Position numbers and translations under genes: made by a program. This document shows, piece after piece, positions 9,739-18,517 of a stretch of DNA of 64,000 nt. Under the pieces are notes generated by a model. It saw only the letters and a list, made by a program, of their open reading frames with translations. It made no database searches and was not told the origin of the DNA. The stretch's first letter is position 1, and every line of letters starts with the position of its first letter. The DNA lies in assembly GCF_020329435.1 (NCBI RefSeq), contig NZ_JAGKJK010000001.1:620001-684000 (forward strand), in the 5' to 3' direction. Origin of the DNA: Bradyrhizobium hereditatis. Lineage in GTDB: Bacteria; Pseudomonadota; Alphaproteobacteria; Rhizobiales; Xanthobacteraceae.

Positions 9739-10920
9739 ATGGGCACTTCTCCTGAGGTGGGCGGCTGCGCGCCGATCCACGTCTTCGCCTCGTCCAAATC
9801 CTGGATCGAGGGCAACGCTACGCTTCAACTCCAGCAGGTCGCCGGCTTGCCCGGCGTCCAGGCGGTCGCGGCCATGCCGGATCTCCATCCCGGCAAATAC
9901 GGCCCCGTAGGCTGCGCCGTTCTGGCTGATCGGATTCATCCGCAACTGGTCGGCTCCGACATCGGCTGCGGCATGGGGCTGTTTCAGCTCGATGTCGCCG
10001 CGCGCAAGCTGCGGCTCGACCAACTGGCCGAGCGGCTACACGCACTCGATCAGCCCTGGGATGGCGACATCGGCAGCGTCCTGACCGACGCCGGTCTTCG
10101 CGCGACCACTTTTGATGCCTCACTCGGCAGCATTGGTGGCGGCAATCACTTCTGCGAGATTCAGGCGATCGAGGAAATTCTTGAGCCCGATATCGCTACG
10201 CAAGCCGGACTCGACCCCGACCGAGCCTATGTGCTGGTGCATTCGGGTTCGCGCGGCTTCGGCTACTCGATCCTGGAGCGCGTCCTGAGCGAAGGACAGG
10301 TGGCGTTTGATCCTGCGAGCGATGAAGGCGAAGCGTACATGGATGCGCATGACCACGCCGTGCAGTGGGCGAGGCTCAATCGCCGCATCATCGCAGGCCG
10401 CGCCGCGGCAGCGGCGCGTGCGGACTTCCGTCCCATCAACGATCTGCCGCACAACCTGGTGGAGCGTCAGGGCGGCGCGTTGGCATTGCATCGGAAAGGC
10501 GCGGCGGCGTCCGATCGTGGGCTCGTGCCGGTGCCGGGATCGCGCGGCACGCTATCCTATCTGGTGGAGCCGCTTGCTGAGATGCGAACCGAGGCGCTTG
10601 CCTCACTCGCGCATGGCGCGGGCCGCAAATACGACCGCGCCTCCATGCATGGTCGTGTCAGGGTCAAGAAGTCGGACGTCGCACGGCTGGAACGCAATCC
10701 CTTTGGCGGCATCGTCGTCTGCGGGGATCGCGGCCTGCTCGCGGAAGAAGCGCCCGAGGCCTACAAGAACATCGAGCGCGTCATCGACGACCTCGTCGAG
10801 TTCGGCCTTGCGCGCGTCGTCGCAACGTTTCGGCCGCTGGTGACCTTCAAGAAGGCGCAGTCTGATGTCGCGGCGGGCGGCGCCAAACGGCAAAAGTCCT
10901 GGAAGGAGGATCGCAGATGA
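9739..10920 (+). CDS. rtcB: RNA ligase RtcB (PrfH-linked, RtcB2-like)
   Basis: A 393-residue RNA ligase of the RtcB family, which joins 2',3'-cyclic phosphate (or 3'-phosphate) and 5'-OH RNA ends using GTP and Mn2+. The metal- and guanylate-handling motifs are intact: DIGCGMG 74-80 (Asp74, Cys77), GGGNHF 133-138, HSGSRG 168-173, HRKGA 251-255, and HGAGR 292-296 with the guanylated histidine His292. It is slightly shorter than the E. coli enzyme. The stop overlaps the start of prfH (ATGA), so the two are co-translated. This arrangement is known for the RtcB2-PrfH pair, reported to repair and rescue ribosomes cut in the 16S decoding centre by colicin E3-type nucleases. The pair is placed between housekeeping genes on both sides. 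No RtcA or RtcR gene is nearby. Confidence 0.93.
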   Translation: MGTSPEVGGCAPIHVFASSKSWIEGNATLQLQQVAGLPGVQAVAAMPDLHPGKYGPVGCAVLADRIHPQLVGSDIGCGMGLFQLDVAARKLRLDQLAERLHALDQPWDGDIGSVLTDAGLRATTFDASLGSIGGGNHFCEIQAIEEILEPDIATQAGLDPDRAYVLVHSGSRGFGYSILERVLSEGQVAFDPASDEGEAYMDAHDHAVQWARLNRRIIAGRAAAAARADFRPINDLPHNLVERQGGALALHRKGAAASDRGLVPVPGSRGTLSYLVEPLAEMRTEALASLAHGAGRKYDRASMHGRVRVKKSDVARLERNPFGGIVVCGDRGLLAEEAPEAYKNIERVIDDLVEFGLARVVATFRPLVTFKKAQSDVAAGGAKRQKSWKEDRR

Positions 10921-11540
10921 TCCGACTTCTCTTCACCAGCGGACGCGGTCCGGCGGAATGCCGGATCGCGGTTCGGAAAGCCGTTGCTGCGCTCGCGCAA
11001 GGGGCGGCGGCGCTCGGTCTCGAAGCCGATTGCGTGGAGGGGCCGAGTCCGGATGGCCACGGTCCGGCGTCAGCCATCGTCGTGATCCACGGCGACGCCG
11101 CGGCGGCGTTTGCGCGGCCGTGGATCGGCGCGATCCAGTGGGTGGCGCAAAGCCCGGTCCGGCCGCATCACAAGCGGAAGAACTGGTTCATCGGCGTGTT
11201 CGAACTGCCGCCGCTGCCGGATGCACCAAAGGCGCTCGCGATCCAGGACGTTCGCTTCGAGGCTTTCCGCGCCGGCGGCCCGGGCGGCCAGCATCAGAAC
11301 AAGACCGAGAGTGCGGTGCGGGCCATCCACATCGCCAGCGGCCTCTCCGTGGTAGCGCGTGAGGAGCGCTCGCAGCACCGAAACAAGGCGCTGGCCCTGG
11401 AGCGGATCGCGGCATTGCTGAAGCTGCAAGGCGAACTGGAAGCGATCACCGCGCGGAACGATGCGCACGCGGCGCATGATCGCCTCGAGCGCGGGCGGCC
11501 GGTAAAGCGGTTCAAGGGCCTCGCGTTCCGGGCATCATAG
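10917..11540 (+). CDS. prfH: Peptide chain release factor-like PrfH
   Basis: A 207-residue release-factor homologue. The peptidyl-tRNA hydrolysis motif GGQ is at 123-125 inside RAGGPGGQHQNKTESAVR. The C-terminal basic segment (RGRPVKRFKGLAFR) is the family's rRNA-contacting tail. The codon-recognising domain of RF1/RF2 is absent and is replaced by a short N-terminal domain (about 1-100), as expected for PrfH. The ATG overlaps the rtcB stop by four bases. Family knowledge says PrfH recognises ribosomes damaged in the decoding centre and frees the peptide so that RtcB can religate the rRNA. It acts in the cytoplasm with the upstream ligase. Confidence 0.92.
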   Translation: MIRLLFTSGRGPAECRIAVRKAVAALAQGAAALGLEADCVEGPSPDGHGPASAIVVIHGDAAAAFARPWIGAIQWVAQSPVRPHHKRKNWFIGVFELPPLPDAPKALAIQDVRFEAFRAGGPGGQHQNKTESAVRAIHIASGLSVVAREERSQHRNKALALERIAALLKLQGELEAITARNDAHAAHDRLERGRPVKRFKGLAFRAS

Positions 11541-11612
11541 CGAAGGGAAAAAATCCGTGGACGTCTCGCCCAAATCCGAGCATGACGGCTGGAAACGGTC
11601 TTAGATTTACCT

Positions 11613-13721
11613 ATGCGCCCCAGCCTGCTCAATCCACTGTTTGCGCCGGTCACGAGCCTTCCTGGTGTCGGGCCGAAGCAGGACAAGCTGCTGCGCTATC
11701 TGCTCGGGCGCGATGAGACGCCGCGGTTGGTCGATCTCCTGTTGCATCTGCCGGCGAGCGTGATTGACCGCCGCGCGCGGCCGAAGATCCGCGAGGCCGC
11801 GCCGGGAACCGTGGTGACGCTGGAAGTCACGATCGATCGTCACCGGCCGCCCCCGCCGCGCAATGCCCGCGCGCCCTACCTCGTCTACGCCTCTGACGAT
11901 ACCGGCGATGTCGTGCTGACATTTTTCCGCGCCAAGCCCGGCTATGTCGAGAAGCTGCTGCCGGTCGGCGAGAAGCGCTACGTGTCGGGCACGCTGCAGA
12001 TGTATGACGGCATTCCGCAGATCGTGCATCCCGATCGCGTCGTCGACGAGGCGGCGTTTTCAAAGCTCTCCGGTATCGATCCAGTCTATCCCCTGACCGA
12101 AGGCCTCGCGCTGGGTTCGCTTCGCCGCGCGATCGCGCAGGCGCTGCAGAAGTTGCCGGAACTGCCCGAATGGATCAGCCCGGAAGTCATTCGCCGCTGC
12201 AGCTTCCCGACGGTACGGGAAGCGCTGAACCGCGTGCATGTGCCCGTCGAACTCACGGATATCCTGCCTGATCGCGTATTCTGGTCGCGGCTGGCGTTCG
12301 ACGAACTGCTCGCCGGCCAACTGGCGCTGGCGCTGGTGCGCGCGCAACTACGGCGTCCGGCCGGCGACCGCAACGCCGGCGACGGTCATCTGCGCCACAA
12401 GATCATCGACGCCCTCCCTTACGCGCTCACGTCCTCGCAGCGCGCCGCGGTCGCCGCCATCACCGAGGATCTGCGCCAGCCGGTGCGCATGCTACGGCTG
12501 CTGCAGGGCGACGTCGGCTCCGGCAAGACAGTCGTGGCGCTGCTCGCTGCGGCTGCGGTCACCGAAGCCGGCAAGCAGGCCGCGCTGATGGCGCCGACCG
12601 AAATTCTCGCGCGTCAGCATATCAAGACCATCGCGCCGCTCGCTGAACGCGCCGGCCTGCGCGTTGCGATCCTGACCGGCCGTGAGAAGGGCAAGGAGCG
12701 GCGCGAGATTCTCGCTCAGCTCGAAGCCGGCGAGATCGATCTTCTGGTCGGCACCCATGCGCTGATCCAGGACGACGTGATCTTCAACGCGTTGGCACTG
12801 GCTGTCGTCGACGAGCAGCACCGCTTCGGCGTGCGCGAGCGGCTGGCGCTGACCAACAAGGGCGAAGCGGTCGACGTGCTGGTCCTGAGCGCAACGCCGA
12901 TCCCGCGCACGCTGGTGCTCACCTATTTTGGCGACATGGACGTCTCCGAGCTGCGTGAGAAGCCGGCCGGGCGCCAGCCGATCGATACCCGCGCGGTTCC
13001 GGCAAGCCGCCTCGATGAAGTCGTCGATGCCGTCGGCCGCGCGCTGAAATCCGGCAAGCTGGTCTACTGGATCTGTCCGCTGGTCGAGGAATCCGAGGCC
13101 GAGGGCACCGAACACCTCACCAACGCCACCGAGCGCTTCGAGAAGCTGCAGAGGCGCTTCGGCGACCGCGTTGGCCTCGTGCACGGGCAGATGAAGGGCA
13201 CGGACAAGGACCGCGTCATGGCGCAATTCGCCGCCCATGAGATCGGCCTTCTGGTCGCGACCACCGTGGTCGAAGTTGGCGTCGACGTTCCCGCTGCGAC
13301 CATCATGGTGATCGAGAACGCCGAGCGCTTCGGGCTTGCGCAGTTGCACCAGCTTCGTGGCCGGATCGGCCGTGGGTCGGAATCTTCGACCTGTCTATTG
13401 CTCTACAAGGAGCCGCTCGGCGAAATATCCGCAGCGCGGCTGAAGGTGATTAGGGAGACCACCGACGGCTTTCGGATCGCCGAGGAGGACCTGAAGCTGC
13501 GCGGCGAAGGCGACGTGCTCGGCATCCGCCAGAGCGGCCTGCCCGGCTATCGCATCGCCCGCTCCGACGTGCATGCCCAGTTTATCACGCAGGCGCGCGA
13601 TGAGGCGCTCCGGATCATGAAGGACAATCCCAAGCTCAAGGGCGAGCGCGGCGAGGCGTTGCGCTGCCTGCTTTACCTGTATGAGCGCGATGAAGCCGTG
13701 CCGCTGATCGGTGCGGGATAG
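11613..13721 (+). CDS. recG: ATP-dependent DNA helicase RecG
   Basis: A 702-residue superfamily 2 translocase that remodels stalled replication forks and recombination intermediates. It has the N-terminal wedge/OB domain (about 60-160), then the motor with Walker A GDVGSGKT near 299-306 and the DEQHRFG box near 400. The helicase C domain follows (AERFGLAQLHQLRGRIGRG near 570), and the TRG-type C-terminus is present. Length and motifs are normal. It starts 72 bases after prfH on the same strand. Its 3' end overlaps the convergent DapA-family gene by 49 bases. Confidence 0.97.
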   Translation: MRPSLLNPLFAPVTSLPGVGPKQDKLLRYLLGRDETPRLVDLLLHLPASVIDRRARPKIREAAPGTVVTLEVTIDRHRPPPPRNARAPYLVYASDDTGDVVLTFFRAKPGYVEKLLPVGEKRYVSGTLQMYDGIPQIVHPDRVVDEAAFSKLSGIDPVYPLTEGLALGSLRRAIAQALQKLPELPEWISPEVIRRCSFPTVREALNRVHVPVELTDILPDRVFWSRLAFDELLAGQLALALVRAQLRRPAGDRNAGDGHLRHKIIDALPYALTSSQRAAVAAITEDLRQPVRMLRLLQGDVGSGKTVVALLAAAAVTEAGKQAALMAPTEILARQHIKTIAPLAERAGLRVAILTGREKGKERREILAQLEAGEIDLLVGTHALIQDDVIFNALALAVVDEQHRFGVRERLALTNKGEAVDVLVLSATPIPRTLVLTYFGDMDVSELREKPAGRQPIDTRAVPASRLDEVVDAVGRALKSGKLVYWICPLVEESEAEGTEHLTNATERFEKLQRRFGDRVGLVHGQMKGTDKDRVMAQFAAHEIGLLVATTVVEVGVDVPAATIMVIENAERFGLAQLHQLRGRIGRGSESSTCLLLYKEPLGEISAARLKVIRETTDGFRIAEEDLKLRGEGDVLGIRQSGLPGYRIARSDVHAQFITQARDEALRIMKDNPKLKGERGEALRCLLYLYERDEAVPLIGAG

Positions 13722-14662
13722 GTCTTGCTCGCCTCGACGGCGGCAATGCGGCGCCGGTAATGCTCGGTGCCCTCGATAATCTTGTCGAGCAGCGCATCCA
13801 GCGCCCAGAACTTTTCGTGGATATCGAAGGTGACGGCGCGGCTGTCGGGGCACGCGAACGTGCCGAGACGCTGATGGTAAAGCTTTGCCAGCTTCGGATA
13901 GCCCATCGGTTCGGCCATCGCCGACAGCGCGAGGTAGACCGACAGTTCGTCCGCCAGCGCCGGATGATTGGCGCGCTCGGTCATCAGCCATTTGTAGAGA
14001 TCGGGATGAAAGTTCGTGAACACGCCGGTAAAGCCGCGCGAACCGGCTTTCATCGCGTCATACGCAATCGCGGCATTGGCATTGACGATGGCAAGCGGCG
14101 TGCCCCTGGTCAGCGCCACCCGGCGCTTCACCGTTTCGAGGTCGCAGGAAACGTCCTTGAGGACAACGAAGCGGCCGGTATTGGCGCAGAACTTCAGTTC
14201 GTCGTCGGTCAGCAGACGGCGATAGGGCGCCGGGCACTCGTAGAGGCCGAGCGAAATTTCGTTCGGCAGCCGCTCAAGCAGCCACTTCAGATCATCGATG
14301 AATTTGGCTCCGCCTTCCCGCTTGGCGTCGAGCCGGTTGGTGACGAGCACCATGCCGTCAACGCCGGTCGCGGCGATTGCCGTCAGCTCGGCAAGCTGGT
14401 CCTCCAGACTTTCGCTGATGTGACCGGAGGCGATGACGGGCACCCGGCCTGCCGCGGCTTTCCTGACGAATGCGGCGAGCGCAACCCGCTCGTCGAGGCT
14501 GAGATGCTGCATCTCGCTGGACTGGCAGACCGCAAACAGCGCGTCCGAACCCTTGTCGATGTACCATTCCACCAGCCGGCCGAGGCCCGGATAGTCGATC
14601 TCGCCGTTCGCGGTGAACGGCGTGATCATCACGGGAACGATGCCTTCGATCTTCTTGGTCAT
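13673..14662 (-). CDS. Dihydrodipicolinate synthase family protein (class I aldolase)
   Basis: A 329-residue TIM-barrel of the DapA/NanA superfamily. The Schiff-base lysine is Lys169 in VVLKDVSCD, and the partner tyrosine is Tyr141 in LGLYECPAP. The usual GTTGE pocket is replaced by CQSSEM (about 46-51), so the substrate is likely not the one used by true DapA; the family also includes sialate, keto-deoxy sugar and hydroxyproline-pathway lyases. The last 49 bases overlap the 3' end of recG in convergent orientation, so antisense pairing of the two mRNAs is possible. A DUF502 gene lies 30 bases upstream on the same strand. Specific substrate unknown. Confidence 0.85.
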   Translation of the reverse strand: MTKKIEGIVPVMITPFTANGEIDYPGLGRLVEWYIDKGSDALFAVCQSSEMQHLSLDERVALAAFVRKAAAGRVPVIASGHISESLEDQLAELTAIAATGVDGMVLVTNRLDAKREGGAKFIDDLKWLLERLPNEISLGLYECPAPYRRLLTDDELKFCANTGRFVVLKDVSCDLETVKRRVALTRGTPLAIVNANAAIAYDAMKAGSRGFTGVFTNFHPDLYKWLMTERANHPALADELSVYLALSAMAEPMGYPKLAKLYHQRLGTFACPDSRAVTFDIHEKFWALDALLDKIIEGTEHYRRRIAAVEASKTYPAPISGTASSRSYR

Positions 14663-14692
14663 GTTCGCCTGGCAGAAGAGCGTCGCGCGCTC

Positions 14693-15481
14693 CTACTCCA
14701 CTTTCACCTTGGCCGGAGCCGGCTTCAGTCCGGCGGCCGAATTTGCCACGCGCGCCGCGTTCGCCATGCCGGCCAGCGCAGCGTTCCGCTTCTGCGGGTC
14801 GGAGCCGGGCTGCACCACGCCGGCGGACATGATCAGTGTCGCGGCGTCCTCGGTCGTCATGTCGACTTCGATGATCTTGCTCTTCGGGACATAGAAGAAG
14901 AAACCCGTGGTCGGGTTCGGCGCGCAAGGCAGGAACACCGAGATGTGCTCCTCTTCGCCCGGCAATTGGCTCGCGACATTCGCACTCGGCGCCTGCGAGA
15001 TCAAAACGATCGACCACATGCCGGGCGAGGGAAATTCGACCAGGCCGACCCGGCGGAAGCTCGATCCCTTGCCCGAGAACAGCGTCTCGAACACCTGCTT
15101 GAGGCCGCGATAGATCGCGCGCACCACCGGCATGCGGCCAAGCAGCCGCTCGCCGAGATCGACCAGTGTCCGCCCGATCAGGTTGGCGGTGAAGAAGCCG
15201 AGCATCGTCAGCGCAATAACGGCGACGATCAGCCCGGAACCGGGCAAGCCGAACGGCAGATAGGTTTCGGGCCGGTAGACCGTCGGGACGAACGGGCGGA
15301 CCAGATTGTCGACCCAGTTCACGAACCACCAGGTCAGATAGAGGGTGATCGCGACCGGCCCTGCGACAATCAGTCCGGTCAGAAAATAGTTCCGGAAGCG
15401 GGCCATTAGCCCGGCGTGGTGATCCGGCGGTGGCGGGGCTTCCTCCGGGGGCGCAATCGGGGGCAGTTCTTCGGGGTTCAT
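14693..15481 (-). CDS. DUF502 family membrane protein
   Basis: A 262-residue inner-membrane protein. The proline-rich N-terminus (residues 5-19) is followed by two predicted transmembrane helices (about 30-52 and 80-102). The soluble domain contains the DUF502 segments RIYRGLKQV-like (RAIYRGLKQVFETLF), GMWSIVLIS and VFLPCAPNPTTGFFFYVPKSKI. Function is unknown; family members often neighbour recG and glmS, as here. It probably shares a transcript with the DapA-family gene 30 bases downstream. Confidence 0.88.
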   Translation of the reverse strand: MNPEELPPIAPPEEAPPPPDHHAGLMARFRNYFLTGLIVAGPVAITLYLTWWFVNWVDNLVRPFVPTVYRPETYLPFGLPGSGLIVAVIALTMLGFFTANLIGRTLVDLGERLLGRMPVVRAIYRGLKQVFETLFSGKGSSFRRVGLVEFPSPGMWSIVLISQAPSANVASQLPGEEEHISVFLPCAPNPTTGFFFYVPKSKIIEVDMTTEDAATLIMSAGVVQPGSDPQKRNAALAGMANAARVANSAAGLKPAPAKVKVE

Positions 15482-15572
15482 CGTGGTTCCAGGTCAGACC
15501 AGCCGGCATGTCCCAGCTAAGCCATCCTAGCAGGTTTTTGAAGAGCCGGCGTGACAGCCAATTGGCTTGACT

Positions 15573-15675
15573 AGAGCCTTTCCGTTTCGATTGAATCGAA
15601 ACGGGGCTCTAGATTCCTTATTTTGACGCGTTTTCTTAACGCGAACCGGGGTCCACTTCGCTGGAAAACGCTCTA
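15573..15675. repeat. Dispersed intergenic repeat downstream of glmS
   Basis: A palindrome (TAGAGCCTTTCCGTTTCGAT facing ATCGAAACGGGGCTCTA) is followed by a segment containing GACGCGTTTTCTTAACGCG and GAAAACGCTCTA. The module abuts the glmS stop codon and may end its transcript. The type is familiar from Bradyrhizobium and Rhodopseudomonas intergenic regions (from memory). The inverted repeats are visible directly. Confidence 0.7.
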
Positions 15676-17499
15676 TTCGACCGTTACCGATTTCGCGAGA
15701 TTTCGCGGCTGATCCACGTCGGTGCCCATCACGACGGCGGTATGGTAGGCGAGGAGCTGCACCGGGATGGCGTAGACCATCGGGGTGAACGCCGACGCCA
15801 TGTCCGGCAGCACGATGGTGACCAGGGAATCGACGGTGGCTTCCGCCGCCCCCTTGGCATCCGTCATCAGGATGATGTTGCCGCCGCGGGCGGCGACTTC
15901 CTGCATGTTGGAGACGGTCTTTTCGAACACGCGATCGTAGGGCGCGATCACCACGACCGGCATGGTCTCGTCGATCAGCGCAATCGGCCCGTGCTTGAGT
16001 TCCCCGGCGGCGTAGCCCTCGGCGTGGATGTAGGAAATTTCCTTGAGCTTCAGCGCGCCTTCCAGCGCCAGCGGATAGCTGGTGCCACGGCCGAGATAGA
16101 GCACGTCCTTCGATTTCGAGAGTTCGCGCGCCAGCTTCTCGATTTGAGGTTCAATGGTCAGCGCCGCCGTCATCAGGCGCGGAATCTCAACGAGGCCGTG
16201 AACGAGCTTGGTTTCGTCCTCGTCCGACAATGCGCCGCGCGCCTTGCCGGCGGCGACCGCGAGCGAGGCCAGCACCATCAACTGGCAGGTGAAGGCCTTG
16301 GTCGAGGCGACGCCGATCTCGGGACCGGCGAGCGTTTGCAGCACGGTTTCGCTTTCGCGCGCGATCGTCGAGGTCGGCACGTTGACGACCGAGAGCGTAT
16401 GGGCGCCTTCCGCCTTGGCATAGCGCAAGGCGGCGAGCGTGTCGGCGGTCTCGCCGGACTGCGAAATGAAGATCGCCAGATCGCCCTTGCGCAAGGGCGC
16501 TTCGCGGTAGCGGAATTCGGAGGCGATATCGATTTCGACCGGTACGCGCGCCAGCCGCTCGAACCAGTATTTGGCGACATAGCCGGCATAGTTCGCGGTG
16601 CCGCAGGCGGTGATCGAAATGCGCTGGATATCCTTGAAGTCGAACGGCAGCTTGACCGGGAGCATCACGCGCTCGCTCGCCATGTCGACGTAGCGCGCCA
16701 TCGTGTGCCCGACGACTTCCGGCTGCTCGTGGATTTCCTTGGCCATGAAGTGGCGGTAGTTCGCCTTGTCGACCAGCGAGGTCGAGGCGCTGTGCTTGAC
16801 CGCCTCGCGCTGCACGATCGCGTTGTGCTTGTCGTAGATCACAGCGCCCTTGCGCGTCAGCACCACCCAGTCGCCGTCGTCGAGATAGCTGATCGTATCA
16901 GTGAACGGCCCGAGCGCGATCGCGTCCGACCCCAGATACATTTCGCCGTCGCCATGACCCACGGCGAGCGGCGGACCGTTGCGAGCACCGATCATCAGAT
17001 CTTCGTCGCCGGCGAAGATGAAGCCGAGCGCGAACGCGCCGCGCAGTTCCGACAGCGCCGCCCTCACCGCCTCGACCGGCTTGACGCCCTTTTGCAGAAA
17101 GCTGTCGACGAGGTGGAGCACGATCTCGGTGTCGGTTTCAGTCTTGAAGACAGCGCCCTTCTTCTCCAGCGCCTCGCGCAGCTCGCGGAAATTCTCGATG
17201 ATGCCGTTGTGAACCACGGCGACGCGTTCGGTCGCATGCGGATGCGCGTTGTTCTCGGTCGGCTTGCCGTGTGTGGCCCAGCGGGTGTGCCCGATCCCGG
17301 TGTGGCCCTTGAGCGGTTCGGCATCAAGCCGCTTTTCCAGGTTCTTCAGCTTGCCTTCGGCGCGACGGCGTTCGAGGTGATCGCCTTCCAGCGTGGCAAC
17401 GCCGGCGGAATCATAGCCGCGATATTCAAGCCTTTTGAGAGAGTCTACCAGAAGCTCCGCGACGGGAGCTTTCCCAAGAATGCCGACAATGCCGCACAT
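15673..17499 (-). CDS. glmS: Glutamine-fructose-6-phosphate aminotransferase (isomerizing) GlmS
   Basis: A 608-residue enzyme making glucosamine-6-phosphate from fructose-6-phosphate and glutamine, the first step to UDP-GlcNAc. I chose ATG 17499 because it places Cys2 (MCGIVGILG) as the N-terminal nucleophile after Met removal; an in-frame extension to 17580 would block it. The N-terminal glutaminase has EYRGYDSAG and GHTRWATHGKPTENNAHPH. Two SIS isomerase domains follow (SQSGETADTLAALR; STKAFTCQ), ending in the family-typical DQPRNLAKSVTVE. No glmS ribozyme is apparent upstream. Its usual partner glmU is 7.3 kb away on the same strand, separated by accessory DNA. Confidence 0.97.
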   Translation of the reverse strand: MCGIVGILGKAPVAELLVDSLKRLEYRGYDSAGVATLEGDHLERRRAEGKLKNLEKRLDAEPLKGHTGIGHTRWATHGKPTENNAHPHATERVAVVHNGIIENFRELREALEKKGAVFKTETDTEIVLHLVDSFLQKGVKPVEAVRAALSELRGAFALGFIFAGDEDLMIGARNGPPLAVGHGDGEMYLGSDAIALGPFTDTISYLDDGDWVVLTRKGAVIYDKHNAIVQREAVKHSASTSLVDKANYRHFMAKEIHEQPEVVGHTMARYVDMASERVMLPVKLPFDFKDIQRISITACGTANYAGYVAKYWFERLARVPVEIDIASEFRYREAPLRKGDLAIFISQSGETADTLAALRYAKAEGAHTLSVVNVPTSTIARESETVLQTLAGPEIGVASTKAFTCQLMVLASLAVAAGKARGALSDEDETKLVHGLVEIPRLMTAALTIEPQIEKLARELSKSKDVLYLGRGTSYPLALEGALKLKEISYIHAEGYAAGELKHGPIALIDETMPVVVIAPYDRVFEKTVSNMQEVAARGGNIILMTDAKGAAEATVDSLVTIVLPDMASAFTPMVYAIPVQLLAYHTAVVMGTDVDQPRNLAKSVTVE

Positions 17500-17599
17500 G
17501 CGGTTCAATACCCCAAATCGACGAATAGCGTCGCAACCCGCTAGTCTCTTAACGAGAAATGCAGCCTGACAGATACTCAATAATTGTTGCGTATTGAGA

Positions 17600-18175
17600 C
17601 AGTCTTAAGCGGAAAGCTTAACGGGCCGCCTGACCAGGGATCAACCTCGCACACCCGCGAGGCGCGCGGAACACGGATCCGCGATCTCGCGGCATATCCG
17701 CCCGAGGTTTGCATCTCGTTTGCCCTCCTCTCCAATCAGAGGGCGCAGGGAAGACCGGGTGCGCGCCGCACCCGCGGTCTCGTGTGCGGTTGCGCATAGC
17801 AAGAGAGCACACGAGCATACAGGTTCGGCGGGAGCATCCCGGCCTTCCCTGCGCAATGGCTTTACGGCTTATACGTGCTCTCTCTGGTGAACGGCTCTTT
17901 TGCCACCATCGCCCGCAAGCAGCTTTCGCTCCTTAAGGACTTAACGCCAGCACCGCGGCGTCCAGACCACACGACTTCGCCGTACGCTTCCGGCGCGCAA
18001 CGTCTCTCGCGCCATCAGCGTCCATCGCATCTCACCGCGCGTTCGTGACGTTCGCGAAGCGCCCCTCATCTTGCGGTGAGACGGACGGAGTTATGCCGCT
18101 GATTTGGGTAAAAACGAAAGCGGAATATTTTTGATTCCGGGACTTGACATGATTTCTGAAAATCAGAAGTGATTT
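17600..18175. repeat. Non-coding repeat-rich segment with a large hairpin at 17743-17854
   Basis: About 580 bases upstream of glmS with no convincing gene. GCGCAGGGAAGACCGGG (17743-17759) pairs with CCCGGCCTTCCCTGCGC (17838-17854), with a nested pair CTCGTGTG/CACACGAG, giving a long cruciform. The short Cys/Arg-rich ORFs here resemble spurious proteins annotated many times over in Bradyrhizobium genomes, which suggests a dispersed repeat family (from memory). It marks the left boundary of the accessory segment. Confidence 0.6.
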
Positions 18176-18192
18176 GCCCCGCCGGGTAGTAG

Positions 18193-18312
18193 TCAAAGTG
18201 CAATTGAGTGCACTGTCACTGTAATTCCATTGACCCGAGGGACGCCGCGCGGCTTGTTGGGCAGCATTGACTTAATGGCAGTCCATTCATGGTCGGTGAG
18301 TTCGTAGCGCAT
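18193..18312 (-). pseudogene. IS5-family transposase, N-terminal stub
   Basis: From ATG 18312 the minus strand reads MRYELTDHEWTAIKSMLPNK then PRGVPRV, the standard N-terminus of IS5-family transposases common in rhizobia. After about 26 residues the frame enters the unrelated REP-like sequence (ending at TGA 18193-18195), so the rest of the element is lost. The stretch upstream of the ATG (GGGGGAATCATGCGC and outward) would be the left end of the element. Non-functional remnant. Confidence 0.75.
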
Positions 18313-18517
18313 GATTCCCCCACGATTCGGAGCTTGAATCACGGTTCGGCGGCCATCTCAACTGGTCGCTACGCACCCGAAAGCGGACTCGTTGTGCTCA
18401 ATCTGAGTTCTTCGAGTTTTAACCCGGAACGGCCCACAAGCGGTCGCGCCCATCACCTCGTGGCAAGCATAGAGGTTGGCGGCTTCTGGGGGAGGAGCGG
18501 AAGAGCGATCGACAGCC

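Noticed and set aside
13760..15409. 549-codon plus-strand ORF
   Set aside because: It is antisense to the DapA-family and DUF502 genes, has no recognisable domain, and its His/Arg-rich content is typical of a GC-rich shadow frame.
15742..17544. 600-codon plus-strand ORF
   Set aside because: Fully antisense to glmS, whose motifs are unambiguous.
17584..17936. Several short ORFs upstream of glmS
   Set aside because: They lie in a long hairpin-rich repeat and overlap on both strands; they resemble spurious annotations.
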